A stretch of 64,000 nucleotides of DNA from Mycobacterium sp. SMC-4. Lineage in GTDB: Bacteria; Actinomycetota; Actinomycetes; Mycobacteriales; Mycobacteriaceae. The translations under genes were made by a program, and so were the position numbers. How positions within the stretch are numbered: position 1 is the stretch's first letter; each line of letters opens with the position of its first letter. The notes under the pieces were generated by a model. It saw only the letters and a program-made list of their open reading frames with translations, was not told where the DNA came from and did no database searches. The DNA is taken from positions 2,232,001 through 2,296,000 of the forward strand of contig NZ_CP079869.1 in the NCBI RefSeq assembly GCF_025263265.1, written 5' to 3'. Of this stretch, positions 17,262 to 25,783 are shown in pieces.

Positions 17262-17453
17262 TCAGCTACGCAGTTTGAGCAGTTCGGCCTTGGCGTTGCG
17301 TTCGACGAACAGCGGGATGAAGTCGCGGATGGGGCGGTCGGCGAAGCGGGCGTGTGCCTCCATGACCACGCGGATCACCTCGGTCGGTTCGACCCGGGTG
17401 TGTACGTCAGCCAGGCGGCGGGCCAGGTCCTCGATGATCTGCTGCTCCGTCAT
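17262..17453 (-). CDS. Small helical protein, three-helix-bundle dimerisation type
   Basis: 63 residues from the ATG at 17453; an in-frame upstream start would give 78. The sequence is strongly helical (TEQQIIEDLARRLADVH, EVIRVVMEAHARFADRPIRDFIPLFVERNAKAEL) with no membrane segment. It resembles the three-helix bundle dimerisation domain proteins common in actinobacteria. No function is known. Confidence is limited by its size. Confidence 0.6.
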   Translation of the reverse strand: MTEQQIIEDLARRLADVHTRVEPTEVIRVVMEAHARFADRPIRDFIPLFVERNAKAELLKLRS

Positions 17454-17529
17454 CCTGATCACGGCGTGAGCATGCCGTTGCCAATTGACGGCCGTCAAGC
17501 GACGTCGACGCGAATCACAGGACGGCTCG

Positions 17530-17829
17530 CTATGTCGTCTTGAGCACCCATGCCGGGACCCAGTGGGTGACGGTGTGCTGCTGGCCGCCGTGTTTGACCG
17601 GATAGGCCACCAGGCCCCACCAGCCGCCGTGCTCGGCGCGGCCCCACCCGGTCAGCAGCCCTTCGACGACGGCGTCCAGCCGCAGTCCGTTGGGGTGGTA
17701 GCGGCCGCTGCAGTGGGGTTGGCGGGAGAACAGTGCCACCAAGTCGACGAGCACCGGAGTCGGGGGATCGACCCGGCGGAACACCGGCGGTAGCGGCTGG
17801 CCACCGTAGCCGATCTTCTGCATTCCCAC
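17530..17829 (-). CDS. Hypothetical protein
   Basis: 99 residues from a GTG (an ATG two codons later is equally likely). It is Trp- and His-rich near the C-terminus (GWGRAEHGGWWGLVAYPV, QHTVTHWVPAWVL). There is no signal or membrane segment and no recognised family. It may be cotranscribed with the small helical gene about 75 bp downstream. Confidence 0.5.
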   Translation of the reverse strand: MGMQKIGYGGQPLPPVFRRVDPPTPVLVDLVALFSRQPHCSGRYHPNGLRLDAVVEGLLTGWGRAEHGGWWGLVAYPVKHGGQQHTVTHWVPAWVLKTT

Positions 17830-17914
17830 GTATCGATCATATGTTCGAAAAATCGAGACGCCTAGGAGGAGTCGAACCGGGGCCGATCCGTCGACGGGCT
17901 GAACGCGCGCGATA

Positions 17915-17989
17915 TGGTGCGCGATACTGGGATTGAACCAGTGACCTCTTCCGTGTCAGGGAAGCGCTCTCCCGCTGAGCTAATCGCGC
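17915..17989 (-). tRNA. tRNA-Val (GAC)
   Basis: 75 nt including an encoded CCA. Acceptor GCGCGAT pairs with ATCGCGC. The D-arm is GCTCAGCGGGAGAGC and the anticodon loop CTGACAC gives GAC. The T-arm is ACTGG-TTCAATC-CCAGT. It is last of a Gly-Cys-Val cluster transcribed leftwards. Confidence 0.95.
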
Positions 17990-18002
17990 CGGGACTACTC
18001 GG

Positions 18003-18073
18003 AGGTGGAGACGGGAATCGAACCCGTGTGCACGGCTTTGCAGGCCGTTGCCTCACCACTCGGCCACTCCACC
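18003..18073 (-). tRNA. tRNA-Cys (GCA)
   Basis: 71 nt. Acceptor GGTGGAG pairs with CTCCACC. The anticodon stem ACGGC/GCCGT carries the loop CTGCAAA, anticodon GCA. The T-loop is TTCGATT. CCA is not encoded (the gene is followed by CCG). Confidence 0.95.
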
Positions 18074-18100
18074 GCTGGGGTTGATGCCACTGCACCTTCG

Positions 18101-18173
18101 AGCGGATGACGGGATTCGAACCCGCGACCCTCACCTTGGCAAGGTGATGCGCTACCAACTGCGCTACATCCGC
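18101..18173 (-). tRNA. tRNA-Gly (GCC)
   Basis: 73 nt. Acceptor GCGGATG pairs with CATCCGC. The anticodon stem TCACC/GGTGA carries the loop TTGCCAA, anticodon GCC. The T-arm is GCGGG-TTCGAAT-CCCGT. CCA is not encoded. It is first of the Gly-Cys-Val cluster. Confidence 0.95.
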
Positions 18174-18268
18174 GCGCCACGGGCGAGATCGTCGCCCGTC
18201 GCGAAGCAGAACGATAGTCCACGTGCACAGGCGTACACAAATCCCTTGATTGCCGCAGTGTGCTCCGG

Positions 18269-18685
18269 TCAGAACAGGGTGTAAGCCTGCCGGGAGATGG
18301 TGAAGCCGTGGCCCTCGGAGTTCGAGCACCGCATGCCAGACGGTTCACTGGTGCAGCTCATCCCGCCGCCGGCATGAAATTGGCCGTAGGGCAGCGCAGG
18401 CCCGCTGCCCAGCGCGGTGTCGCCGGCGCAGACGAAGCTCGCGGGACCGGTGGGGCCCACGATGAGGCCCTGGCCGAAGTCGGTGAAGTCGGGACAGGTG
18501 GACGGACGCGGCGGTGGCGCCCAATCGCGCGCGGCCACGTCGCAGCGCACCGAGTCGTCGGTGAGGATGCATCCGATGTTGCCGCTCGGCGAGGTGAATC
18601 CGGCGACCTGGGCTCCGGCGACCGGAGCACCCACCGCTGCCGCCCCGCCGAGCACCACCGCGGTCACGGCCGTCACCATCCGCAT
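18269..18685 (-). CDS. Exported Cys-rich protein, DUF6636-like
   Basis: 138 residues with a signal peptide (RMVTAVTAVVLGGAAAVGAPVAGAQ). The mature part begins VAGFTSPSGNIGCILTDDSVRCDVAARDW and ends FTISRQAYTLF, with six Cys in a pattern (GNIGC, SVRC, STC, FVC, MSC, MRC) common to small secreted actinobacterial proteins with a C-terminal Ser/Gly-rich fold. Probably disulfide-bonded and extracytoplasmic. Function unknown. Confidence 0.75.
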   Translation of the reverse strand: MRMVTAVTAVVLGGAAAVGAPVAGAQVAGFTSPSGNIGCILTDDSVRCDVAARDWAPPPRPSTCPDFTDFGQGLIVGPTGPASFVCAGDTALGSGPALPYGQFHAGGGMSCTSEPSGMRCSNSEGHGFTISRQAYTLF

Positions 18686-18860
18686 GTTGCCCCCTCATGG
18701 CCCCAGTGCCCGCGTCGCGCCGAGCCGTCCGTTCCGATGCAGTAACGGTACCGGGGAAACCGCTGGTCGGGAGGCGGGGAGGGAGAACAATAGTGAAACG
18801 GATTCTGGCTGTGAAGTGCTTGCGTGTTAGTCTTCTGCCTCGTCCGGCCCGTCGGAATCC

Positions 18861-18935
18861 GGTCTCGTAGCTCAGTGGGAGAGCGTCCGCCTCACACGCG
18901 GAAGGTCGCTGGTTCGAACCCAGCCGGGACCACCA
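18861..18935 (+). tRNA. tRNA-Val (CAC)
   Basis: 75 nt with CCA encoded. Acceptor GGTCTCG pairs with CGGGACC (one G-U). The D-arm is GCTCAGTGGGAGAGC. Anticodon stem TCCGC/GCGGA carries the loop CTCACAC, anticodon CAC. The T-loop is TTCGAAC. Confidence 0.96.
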
Positions 18936-19135
18936 CGATCAACGACCTCCAGACCCCGGTTCCTCGATCAGCGGTTCGCCGGTGACGTTCGATTCGGTGA
19001 ACGGCAACGAATCTCAGCATCACCGGGGATTGCGCATGCATGGGCCTAAAGTCACCTCTTTTGGGTGAACATGTCCAAAACCCTGCCGGCAGCCGCATCC
19101 TGATATGGCGCACTACGTCAGGAAGTGGGGGTGCG

Positions 19136-21709
19136 GTGGATCGGGGTTTGCGCTCGGCGGTGCTGCTGGTCGTCTTCCCCGTCGTCTATTCGCTGTCGGT
19201 GGCCGCCGGCCGCGCCACCCGGCTGGCCGGCGGAGAGGTCTCACTGGTGTGGCCGGCGGCGGCGGTCGGCATCATCTGGATTCTCTCGGTGTGGCGACGT
19301 GGTGCACGCGAACGGGTGGCGCACGTGCTGCTGCTGGGCGTGGTCGCCTTCGCCGCGAACATCGCGACCGGCGCCGCGATACCGCTGAGCGCTTGGTTTG
19401 TGCTCGTCAACCTGGTGCTCAGCGTGGTGACGGTGGCGCTCCTGGCGCATCGACACAATGAGGTGGTCCTGCGGGATCCCGCTGACTTGGCGCGTCTGGT
19501 GGCTGCGGTGACCGCCGGCACCTGTTGCGCTGCGGTCCTGGCGACCGCGTGGTTCGTCGTGGTGGTGCGCTCGCCGGTGTGGGAAACATTCGCGCTCTTC
19601 GCGATTCGCAATGGCACGACGGCGCTTCTCGGGGTGGCGATCTGGCTGCGGCTGCGTGAAGTCACGTGGCGTCGGCCGAGGTTCACGGTGGTATCCGCGA
19701 TCGAGTTGGTCGTCGCCGGCGTCGCGGTTGTCGCGGTCTTCTTCTGGATCTTCTGGGTGCTCAACGTCGGCCTGCCGCTGGCATTCCTGGCGCTGGTACC
19801 TGTCATCTGGCTTTCGCTGCGGTACAGCACGACGTTGAACACGGTATTCCTCACCGCCGTCGGGGTGTGGATCATCTTCGCCACCCTGTCCAACAGGGGC
19901 GTCCTGATCGTCCCCGACGTGCAAAACCGAGCGATGCTGGCGCAGGCGATGGTCGGCAGTCTGACGCTCATCGTGCTGACCTTGTCGCTGTATCGCGACT
20001 CGCGTGCGCGTCTCATCGCAGAACTGCGGCGGGCGCGCGAGAGGGCAGACGAAGATTCTGAACTGCTCACCGCGGTGCTGGACAGCATCCACGACAGTGT
20101 CGTGGTCGTCGATGCGACCAGAGAGGTGATTCTGCAGAACGCCGAGGCGGCAGAATCGGGTCTGGTCGACGATGTCGTCGCGACAACGCTGGTGCAGGAT
20201 CCGACCGGGGCGAATCCCAGCGGTCCCCGCGATATCGTGCTCGGCGCCGGGGATTCCCGCATCGTCGAACTGACGAACGCCCCGCTCGTGCGGCAGCCGG
20301 CGCTCAATGTCCTGGCCTTCCGCGACGTGACCGACGAGCGCCGGACCGCGCAGCAACTGCGCGAGGCGCGCGACCTGTTCGCCGGAGTGCTGAAGGCGGC
20401 TTCCGAGCAGGCCATCATCGGCACCGACTTGAGGGGCCGTGTCACGGTGTTCAACCACGGTGCGGAGCGGCTGCTGGGGTGGACGGCAGCAGAGGTGATG
20501 GGCCGCAAGTCCATCGACTTCCACTACTATCCCGAGGTGTGCGCCCGGGCCGAGGAGATGGGCGTTCGGCCCGTCGATGTCTTCGTCCACAATGTCACGG
20601 CCGACAGGGCCGAGGTCCGAGAGTGGACCTACGTCCGGCGCGACGGTTCCCACGTCGCGGTCAGTGTCGCGATTTCGCAGATGACCAGCGAGGACGGCGC
20701 ATGTGTGGGGTTCATCGGGGTGGCCACCGACATCACCGAGCGCAAGGCTGCCGAGCAGGCGCTGGCGGCCAGTGAAGAGCAGTTCCGACTCGCGTTCGAC
20801 ACCGCCCCGATGGGCATGTTCATGTTTACGATCGCCCCTCCGCGCCCGGGGCACATCACTCGCTGCAACCAAGCGTTGGCCGACTTCCTCGGTCGGTCGA
20901 TCGACGAGATGTTGACGATGACGACCAGCGATCTCGGCGCCAGCGAAACTGTCTCTGCAACAGAAGGTTTGAATCCTCTTCTGGCGCTGAGCATCGGGCA
21001 GCCGTTCGAGCGGGAAGCCGCGTTCCGGCGCGCCGACGGCAGCGAGGTCTGGGGGGCGGTGTCGGCCTCCCTCGTGGCCCCGCCCGGCTCGGATCCGTAC
21101 GGGATCTGCCTTGTCGAAGATGTCACCAGCCGTAAGCGGGTCGAGGCAGAACTTCTCTATCTGGCGTCCCACGATCCGCTGACGGGGCTGGCCAACCGCG
21201 CTCTGCTCAGTGACCGGATCGAGGGCGCGCTGTCCGATTCGCGCTGCGGCAAATCAGTTGGCGTGGGCCTGATCTCGCTCGACATGGATGGGTTCAAGGG
21301 TGTGAACGACACCTGGGGTCACGCTGAAGGCGATCAGGTGCTCACCGAGGTTGCCAGACGGATCGAGGTCGCCATCCGCCCGTCCGATACAGCCGCCCGG
21401 CTGGGTGGTGACGAGTTCGTGGTGCTCTGTCCCGGGTCGTCCGACTCCGCCGGGTTGCGTGTGCTTGCCGAACATCTCCGGGCCGAACTCCGTCGGCCGT
21501 ATACGCTGACCGACGGGACTGCCTACGACCAGCTGTCGGTGAGCGCGGGTGCGGTTACCTCCCGGGGGTGGTGTTCTGCGGAAGCCCTCTTGAGGCACGC
21601 CGATCGGCTGATGTATCACGCCAAACGAAGCGGCAAGGACTGCGCCACCATCGGCGATCAATCAGTGGAGCCGGAACCGTTGTGTGGGAGATCCCCCCAG
21701 CCTGGGTAA
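19136..21709 (+). CDS. MASE1-PAS-GGDEF diguanylate cyclase
   Basis: 857 residues from the GTG at 19136, chosen because AGGAAGTGGGGG precedes it; an ATG-initiated frame reaches back to 19040. Residues about 1-300 are eight or more membrane helices of the MASE1 sensor type (SLVWPAAAVGIIWILSVW). PAS-like segments follow (LDSIHDSVVVVDATREVI, ASEQAIIGTDLRGRVTVFNHGAERLLGW, FDTAPMGMFMFTIAPP), then a cyclase domain with GGDEF intact at 757-761 and an RPSD inhibitory-site motif just before it. There is no EAL domain, so it should only synthesise c-di-GMP in response to a membrane or PAS signal. Confidence 0.9.
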   Translation: MDRGLRSAVLLVVFPVVYSLSVAAGRATRLAGGEVSLVWPAAAVGIIWILSVWRRGARERVAHVLLLGVVAFAANIATGAAIPLSAWFVLVNLVLSVVTVALLAHRHNEVVLRDPADLARLVAAVTAGTCCAAVLATAWFVVVVRSPVWETFALFAIRNGTTALLGVAIWLRLREVTWRRPRFTVVSAIELVVAGVAVVAVFFWIFWVLNVGLPLAFLALVPVIWLSLRYSTTLNTVFLTAVGVWIIFATLSNRGVLIVPDVQNRAMLAQAMVGSLTLIVLTLSLYRDSRARLIAELRRARERADEDSELLTAVLDSIHDSVVVVDATREVILQNAEAAESGLVDDVVATTLVQDPTGANPSGPRDIVLGAGDSRIVELTNAPLVRQPALNVLAFRDVTDERRTAQQLREARDLFAGVLKAASEQAIIGTDLRGRVTVFNHGAERLLGWTAAEVMGRKSIDFHYYPEVCARAEEMGVRPVDVFVHNVTADRAEVREWTYVRRDGSHVAVSVAISQMTSEDGACVGFIGVATDITERKAAEQALAASEEQFRLAFDTAPMGMFMFTIAPPRPGHITRCNQALADFLGRSIDEMLTMTTSDLGASETVSATEGLNPLLALSIGQPFEREAAFRRADGSEVWGAVSASLVAPPGSDPYGICLVEDVTSRKRVEAELLYLASHDPLTGLANRALLSDRIEGALSDSRCGKSVGVGLISLDMDGFKGVNDTWGHAEGDQVLTEVARRIEVAIRPSDTAARLGGDEFVVLCPGSSDSAGLRVLAEHLRAELRRPYTLTDGTAYDQLSVSAGAVTSRGWCSAEALLRHADRLMYHAKRSGKDCATIGDQSVEPEPLCGRSPQPG

Positions 21710-21751
21710 CCAGCGTCCTCGCACCACTCGGCGACCCGGAGGGCTCCTGGT

Positions 21752-22570
21752 ATGGGCGACACGAATCAGCGGGACCTCGGTCATTCCGACAGCCCGATCG
21801 AAGACGAGCTGGAGGCCGCATTCGAGCGGATCATCGACGAGGGCACCCAGCGGCTACACCGTGGCTGGCGGGAGGTCTTCGTCACCGGGTTCTTCGGGGG
21901 CACCGAGGTCGCGGTGGGGGTGCTCGCCTACCTGGCGGTGCTGCACGCGACCGGCGACCACCTGCTGGCAGGCCTGGCTTTCTCCATCGGCTTTCTGGCC
22001 CTGCTGCTCGGACGCAGTGAACTTTTCACCGAGGGTTTCCTGGTTCCCGTGACCACCGTGGCTGCCAAGCGCGCCAGCGTCGCGCAGCTGCTGAAACTCT
22101 GGGGCGGCACACTGGTGGCGAACCTGGCCGGCGGTTGGCTGATCATGTGGCTGATCGTCACGGCATTCCCGAAGCTGCGGGAACAGACGATCGAATCGGC
22201 GACGCACTTCGTGACTGCCCCGCTCAGTGCCGAGACGATGTCGCTGGCGGTGCTGGGCGGCATGGTCATCACCTTGATGACGCGCATGCAGCACGGCACC
22301 GACTCGGTTCCCGGCAAGATCGCCGCCGCAGTGGGCGCCGCATTCCTGTTGGCCGGCTTACAACTGTTCCACTCGATCCTGGACTCCCTGCTGATCTTCG
22401 GCGCTCTGCTCAGCGGCGGCACCCCATTCGGCTACCTCGATTGGTTGTCTTGGTTCGGCTACACCGTGGTCGGCAACCTCATCGGTGGCCTGGGGCTGGT
22501 CACGCTGCTGCGGCTGATACGCAGCAAGGACCGATTGCGCGAGGAACGCAGCGAGGCCGAGGCCAGCTGA
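21752..22570 (+). CDS. Formate/nitrite transporter (FNT) family channel
   Basis: 272 residues with six predicted helices. The FNT pattern is visible in GFFGGTEVAVGVLAYLAV, LGRSELFTEGFLVPV, LWGGTLVANLAGGWL and WFGYTVVGNLIGGLGLVTLLRL. Such pentameric channels move small monovalent anions such as formate, nitrite or hydrosulfide. The N-terminal 45 residues are polar and acidic, unusual for the short-tailed classical FocA. The gene follows the cyclase with 42 bp between; a shared transcript is possible but not evident. Confidence 0.85.
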   Translation: MGDTNQRDLGHSDSPIEDELEAAFERIIDEGTQRLHRGWREVFVTGFFGGTEVAVGVLAYLAVLHATGDHLLAGLAFSIGFLALLLGRSELFTEGFLVPVTTVAAKRASVAQLLKLWGGTLVANLAGGWLIMWLIVTAFPKLREQTIESATHFVTAPLSAETMSLAVLGGMVITLMTRMQHGTDSVPGKIAAAVGAAFLLAGLQLFHSILDSLLIFGALLSGGTPFGYLDWLSWFGYTVVGNLIGGLGLVTLLRLIRSKDRLREERSEAEAS

Positions 22571-22616
22571 CGGGGTGCAGGTTTGCCTTTCGACCAGGGG
22601 GTGAAAGAAGGCAGGT

Positions 22617-23588
22617 GTGAACCCCGACTGTCCGAAGCGGATGCACTACGGTCCGTGCGGCGGAGTGCGCGCCGACGGACAGTGCGAGATGCGTCCTGGC
22701 CCGTGTGCCTTCCCCGACATCGTGCTGTGGCCGCAGGCGCAGGTGCACCGGGAACCGCTGCCGAGCCCGCCGTTGATTCTCGCCGACTTCAGTTGCGTGC
22801 CGTTCGACGCCGACGACGCCCGCTCGGTGGCTTCCCGGCTGGCCCCGACGTGCGACGCTGTGCTGGTCGGGGAGCATCAGAACCGGCCAGACTTCCCCCC
22901 GACGTTGCTGAGCCGGTTGATCATGGACAGCGGCGCGCTGCCCTGGATTTCGTTGTCCTGTCGTGACCGCAACCAGGTGGTGCTCGAACAGGAGTTGCGT
23001 GGGCTGGCCTACCTCGGGGTGGACACCGTGTTGTGCGTCACCGGTGACGGGCGCGGTTATGACGTACGCCCGGACGTGGCACAGACCTTCGACCTGGACG
23101 GTCCGCGGCTGGTGGAGATGGCCGACGACCTGGGGCTGACCCCCGCGGTCCCCGAGACGCCGACCGCCCCGCCGGTGGACCGTCGGCCGCTGCGCCTGGT
23201 GCAAAAGCAGCACGCCGGCGCCCGCGTCGCGGTGTTGAACCATGTCACGTCACCGGCCGCCGTTGCCCAGTTCATGGCGGCCGCGCGTGCCGCCGGCCTG
23301 ACCATCCCGGTGCTGGCCGCAGTGGCGGTCTTCACCGACTCTGTGTCTGCCACTGTGCTGCAAGGACTTCCAGGCCTCGAACTCGACCCCGGCGTGGTCG
23401 AGCACGTGCTCGCCGCGCCCGATCCGACCGAAGCCGGTATCGAAGCCGCCGCTGCCGAAGCCGAGGCCCTTTTGAGCATCGACGGCATTGCCGGAGTCAA
23501 CCTGTCGGGTTCGGCGACGGCGTCGGGCAGCAGGCGCGGCGCAGAGATCAAAGCCGAAGTGGGCGCACGGATCAGGGCCCGCGCATGA
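22617..23588 (+). CDS. Methylenetetrahydrofolate reductase-like protein with N-terminal Cys motif
   Basis: 323 residues starting at GTG. The N-terminus has a Cys-rich MTHFR_C-type motif (CPKRMHYGPCGG, then C26 and C32). A TIM-barrel-like body resembles MetF: LPWISLSCRDRNQVVLEQEL, VDTVLCVTGDGRG, FMAAARAAGLTIPVLAAVAVF. Typical MetF is about 300 residues and lacks the Cys head, so this is a variant whose flavin and folate binding are not proven. It overlaps the methyltransferase gene by 4 bp, suggesting joint function in one-carbon transfer. Confidence 0.75.
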   Translation: MNPDCPKRMHYGPCGGVRADGQCEMRPGPCAFPDIVLWPQAQVHREPLPSPPLILADFSCVPFDADDARSVASRLAPTCDAVLVGEHQNRPDFPPTLLSRLIMDSGALPWISLSCRDRNQVVLEQELRGLAYLGVDTVLCVTGDGRGYDVRPDVAQTFDLDGPRLVEMADDLGLTPAVPETPTAPPVDRRPLRLVQKQHAGARVAVLNHVTSPAAVAQFMAAARAAGLTIPVLAAVAVFTDSVSATVLQGLPGLELDPGVVEHVLAAPDPTEAGIEAAAAEAEALLSIDGIAGVNLSGSATASGSRRGAEIKAEVGARIRARA

Positions 23589-24343
23589 GCGACGCGATGT
23601 CGGCCGAGTTCGACACCGTCGCCGAGTGGACCGCTCAGGTCTGCACACGTCTGGGAGCCGACTACTACCTGCCCGCAGCGTGCCGGGGCAGCGGTAGCCC
23701 GCAGGCGCTGGACTGGCTGATCACAGGTGTCGGTGCCGTCCCCGGCGCCACCCTCCTCGACGCCGGAGCCGGGGTGGGCGGGCCGGCGGCCTACGCGGTG
23801 CACACCAGTTCTGTGCACCCGGTCCTCGTCGAGCCCGAGGCCGGGGCCTGTCGGGCTGCGCTACGACTGTTCGGCTTCCCGGTCGTGCAGGGATCCGGCT
23901 CGGCGCTCCCCGTCGCCGACGGCGTCATCGATGCGGCGTGGTCGCTGGGTGTGCTGTGCACCATGGCCGACCAATTGGGGCTGCTGACCGAATTGCGCCG
24001 GGTGGTGCGCCCTGGGGGTGGCATCGGTCTGCTGGTCTTCATCGCCACGCGCGACATCACCGCCGACGAGCAACCCGAGGGCAACGAATTCCCGACCGAG
24101 GAGTCATTGCACCGATTGTTCGACCGAGCGGGGTTGACTGTCCTCGAGGAGCAGATCGCCGCCGAACTCGGTGCCTCACCCGATGACTGGGAGCGCCGTG
24201 CCGACGAAGTCGAGGCGCAGATGGCCGCGCGCTACGGCGAGGACGACGCGTGGAAGGCGGCTCGACGACAATCCGAGCGGATGGGTGTCCTGCTGGGCGA
24301 TGGCGCAGTTGTCGGCACGCTGTTCACGCTGCGCGCCTCATGA
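23585..24343 (+). CDS. SAM-dependent methyltransferase
   Basis: 252 residues. Class I Rossmann motif I is ATLLDAGAGVGGPAAYAV (about residues 55-72), followed by an acidic strand end VLVEPEAG and motif IV-like DAAWSLGVLCTMAD, then RVVRPGGGIGLLVF. No substrate signature is seen. The ATGA overlap with the upstream MTHFR-like gene indicates coupled translation. It converges on a small zinc-finger-like ORF with 1 bp between. Confidence 0.85.
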   Translation: MSDAMSAEFDTVAEWTAQVCTRLGADYYLPAACRGSGSPQALDWLITGVGAVPGATLLDAGAGVGGPAAYAVHTSSVHPVLVEPEAGACRAALRLFGFPVVQGSGSALPVADGVIDAAWSLGVLCTMADQLGLLTELRRVVRPGGGIGLLVFIATRDITADEQPEGNEFPTEESLHRLFDRAGLTVLEEQIAAELGASPDDWERRADEVEAQMAARYGEDDAWKAARRQSERMGVLLGDGAVVGTLFTLRAS

Positions 24344-24344
24344 T

Positions 24345-24530
24345 TCAACCGGTGGCGACGGCCCGTTCGTGTGGCGCGGCGACGAAAACCAGGCCGTCGT
24401 CGGTTTCCTGCGGGTCTACCGGGATCGCCCGACCGCAGACCGGGCACGTCGCCGCACTTGCGTTGGGCTCCTCCTCGACCCGACGCCCACTGCCCGAACA
24501 ATCCTGCACGAGTACCTCCCGAGTCGCCAT
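24345..24530 (-). CDS. Small CxxC protein, hypothetical
   Basis: 61 residues from the ATG at 24530; a longer frame runs to 24593. It has a single zinc-ribbon-like knuckle, ATCPVCGRAIPVDP. It starts about 60 bp after the alcohol dehydrogenase stop on the same strand and may be the tail of that operon. The small size and lack of a recognised family keep confidence low. Confidence 0.4.
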   Translation of the reverse strand: MATREVLVQDCSGSGRRVEEEPNASAATCPVCGRAIPVDPQETDDGLVFVAAPHERAVATG

Positions 24531-24589
24531 CGTGACGACTGCGGTGATACCCACCTGCGCCACCCGATATGCACCCGGGTGGGCGCGAC

Positions 24590-25765
24590 TCACTCGAAGG
24601 CGATGACCCCGCGGATATTGTTCCCGGCCCGCAAGTCCTTCATCGCCTCGTTGATGTCGTCGAGTTTGTATTTGCGCGTGACGAGTTCATCCAGTTTGAG
24701 GGTGCCCGCCTCGTACATGGAGAGCAGTCGGGGCATCGCCTCACGCGGGTTCAACTCGCCGTAGAGCACACCCTTGAGGGTTTTGCACGAGCTGACCATG
24801 TCCGGCAGGACCAGCGGCACCATCATGTCGCTGATCTTGGCCATTCCGGTCACTACACAGGTACCGCCTTTGCGCAGCATCATCATGGCAACGAACACCA
24901 TGTCCGGGGGCACGACGCCAGGAGTCAGCACCACCCGATCGGCCATCACACCCCAGGTGAGCTCCTTGACCAGCTCCACCGCACTTCCGGCGTCGACAGC
25001 GGTATGGGTGGCGCCGAACGTCGGCGCGATCTCACGCTTGAACTCATTGGGGTCGACGGCGACGATGTGCTTGGCGCCCGCGAGTCTGGCGCCCTGCACG
25101 GCGTTCATTCCGATACCACCGACTCCGATGACGACCACCGTGTCGCCGGGCTGGGTTCCCGCCGCCACTGATCCCGAGCCGAAACCCGTCGTGACGCCGC
25201 AGGAGACCAGCGACGCCGCTTCGAGCGGAATCCAGTCGTGAATCTTGACCAGAGAACGTTCGGACGCGACCACGTACTCGGAGAAGGTCCCGACCTGCAT
25301 CATCGCCATCAGGTCCTCGACACCGTCGGGCCCGCTGACGTGGCGGCGCCGCGTGCCGTCGGTCGTCATGTCCTTGCTGTAGATGTCCGCGCCGACATCA
25401 CAGAGGTAGGTGTGCCCGGTGGCGCACCAGCGGCAGCTCCCGCACGCGGGGAAGAACGAGACCGCGACGTGGTCACCGGGTTTGAGTGCCGTGACTCCCG
25501 GCCCGACCTCTTCGACGATGCCGGAGCCCTCGTGTCCGCCGAGCATCGGGAACCACTCGGGCACCGGTACGCCGGACGCCCGCATGAGCTCTTCCATGTC
25601 CTTGCTGGGCACGCTGTCACCGGTGAAGAAGTGCTCATCGGAGTGACAGATTCCGGCGTAAGCCATCTTGACGAGCACTTCACCTGCGTGCGGTGGGTCG
25701 AGGTCGATATCGGTGACATCCCAATCGATCCCGACACCTCGCAGTACCGCTGCCCTGGATTTCAT
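24590..25765 (-). CDS. Zinc-type, NDMA-dependent alcohol dehydrogenase
   Basis: 391 residues of the medium-chain dehydrogenase family. Catalytic zinc ligands are C40 (GICHSDEH), the GGHEGSG motif and a later Cys (LVSCGVTTG). A structural zinc site reads CGSCRWCATGHTYLC. The nucleotide loop is VVVIGVGGIGMNAVQGARLAGA. The insert VGADIYSKDMTTDGTRR and length fit the NDMA-dependent class, whose tightly bound nicotinamide is known in other cases to depend on mycofactocin for turnover. It is last of the operon amidohydrolase-SDR-ALDH-ADH and would feed aldehyde to the adjacent dehydrogenase. Confidence 0.9.
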   Translation of the reverse strand: MKSRAAVLRGVGIDWDVTDIDLDPPHAGEVLVKMAYAGICHSDEHFFTGDSVPSKDMEELMRASGVPVPEWFPMLGGHEGSGIVEEVGPGVTALKPGDHVAVSFFPACGSCRWCATGHTYLCDVGADIYSKDMTTDGTRRRHVSGPDGVEDLMAMMQVGTFSEYVVASERSLVKIHDWIPLEAASLVSCGVTTGFGSGSVAAGTQPGDTVVVIGVGGIGMNAVQGARLAGAKHIVAVDPNEFKREIAPTFGATHTAVDAGSAVELVKELTWGVMADRVVLTPGVVPPDMVFVAMMMLRKGGTCVVTGMAKISDMMVPLVLPDMVSSCKTLKGVLYGELNPREAMPRLLSMYEAGTLKLDELVTRKYKLDDINEAMKDLRAGNNIRGVIAFE

Positions 25766-25783
25766 CCGAACTCCTTCGTTGGC

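Noticed and set aside
19241..21172. Long open frame on the minus strand (643 codons) inside the MASE1-PAS-GGDEF gene
   Set aside because: Its predicted protein is dominated by His, Arg, Gln and Gly with no domain, as expected for the antisense of a GC-rich gene whose sense frame has clear PAS and GGDEF motifs.
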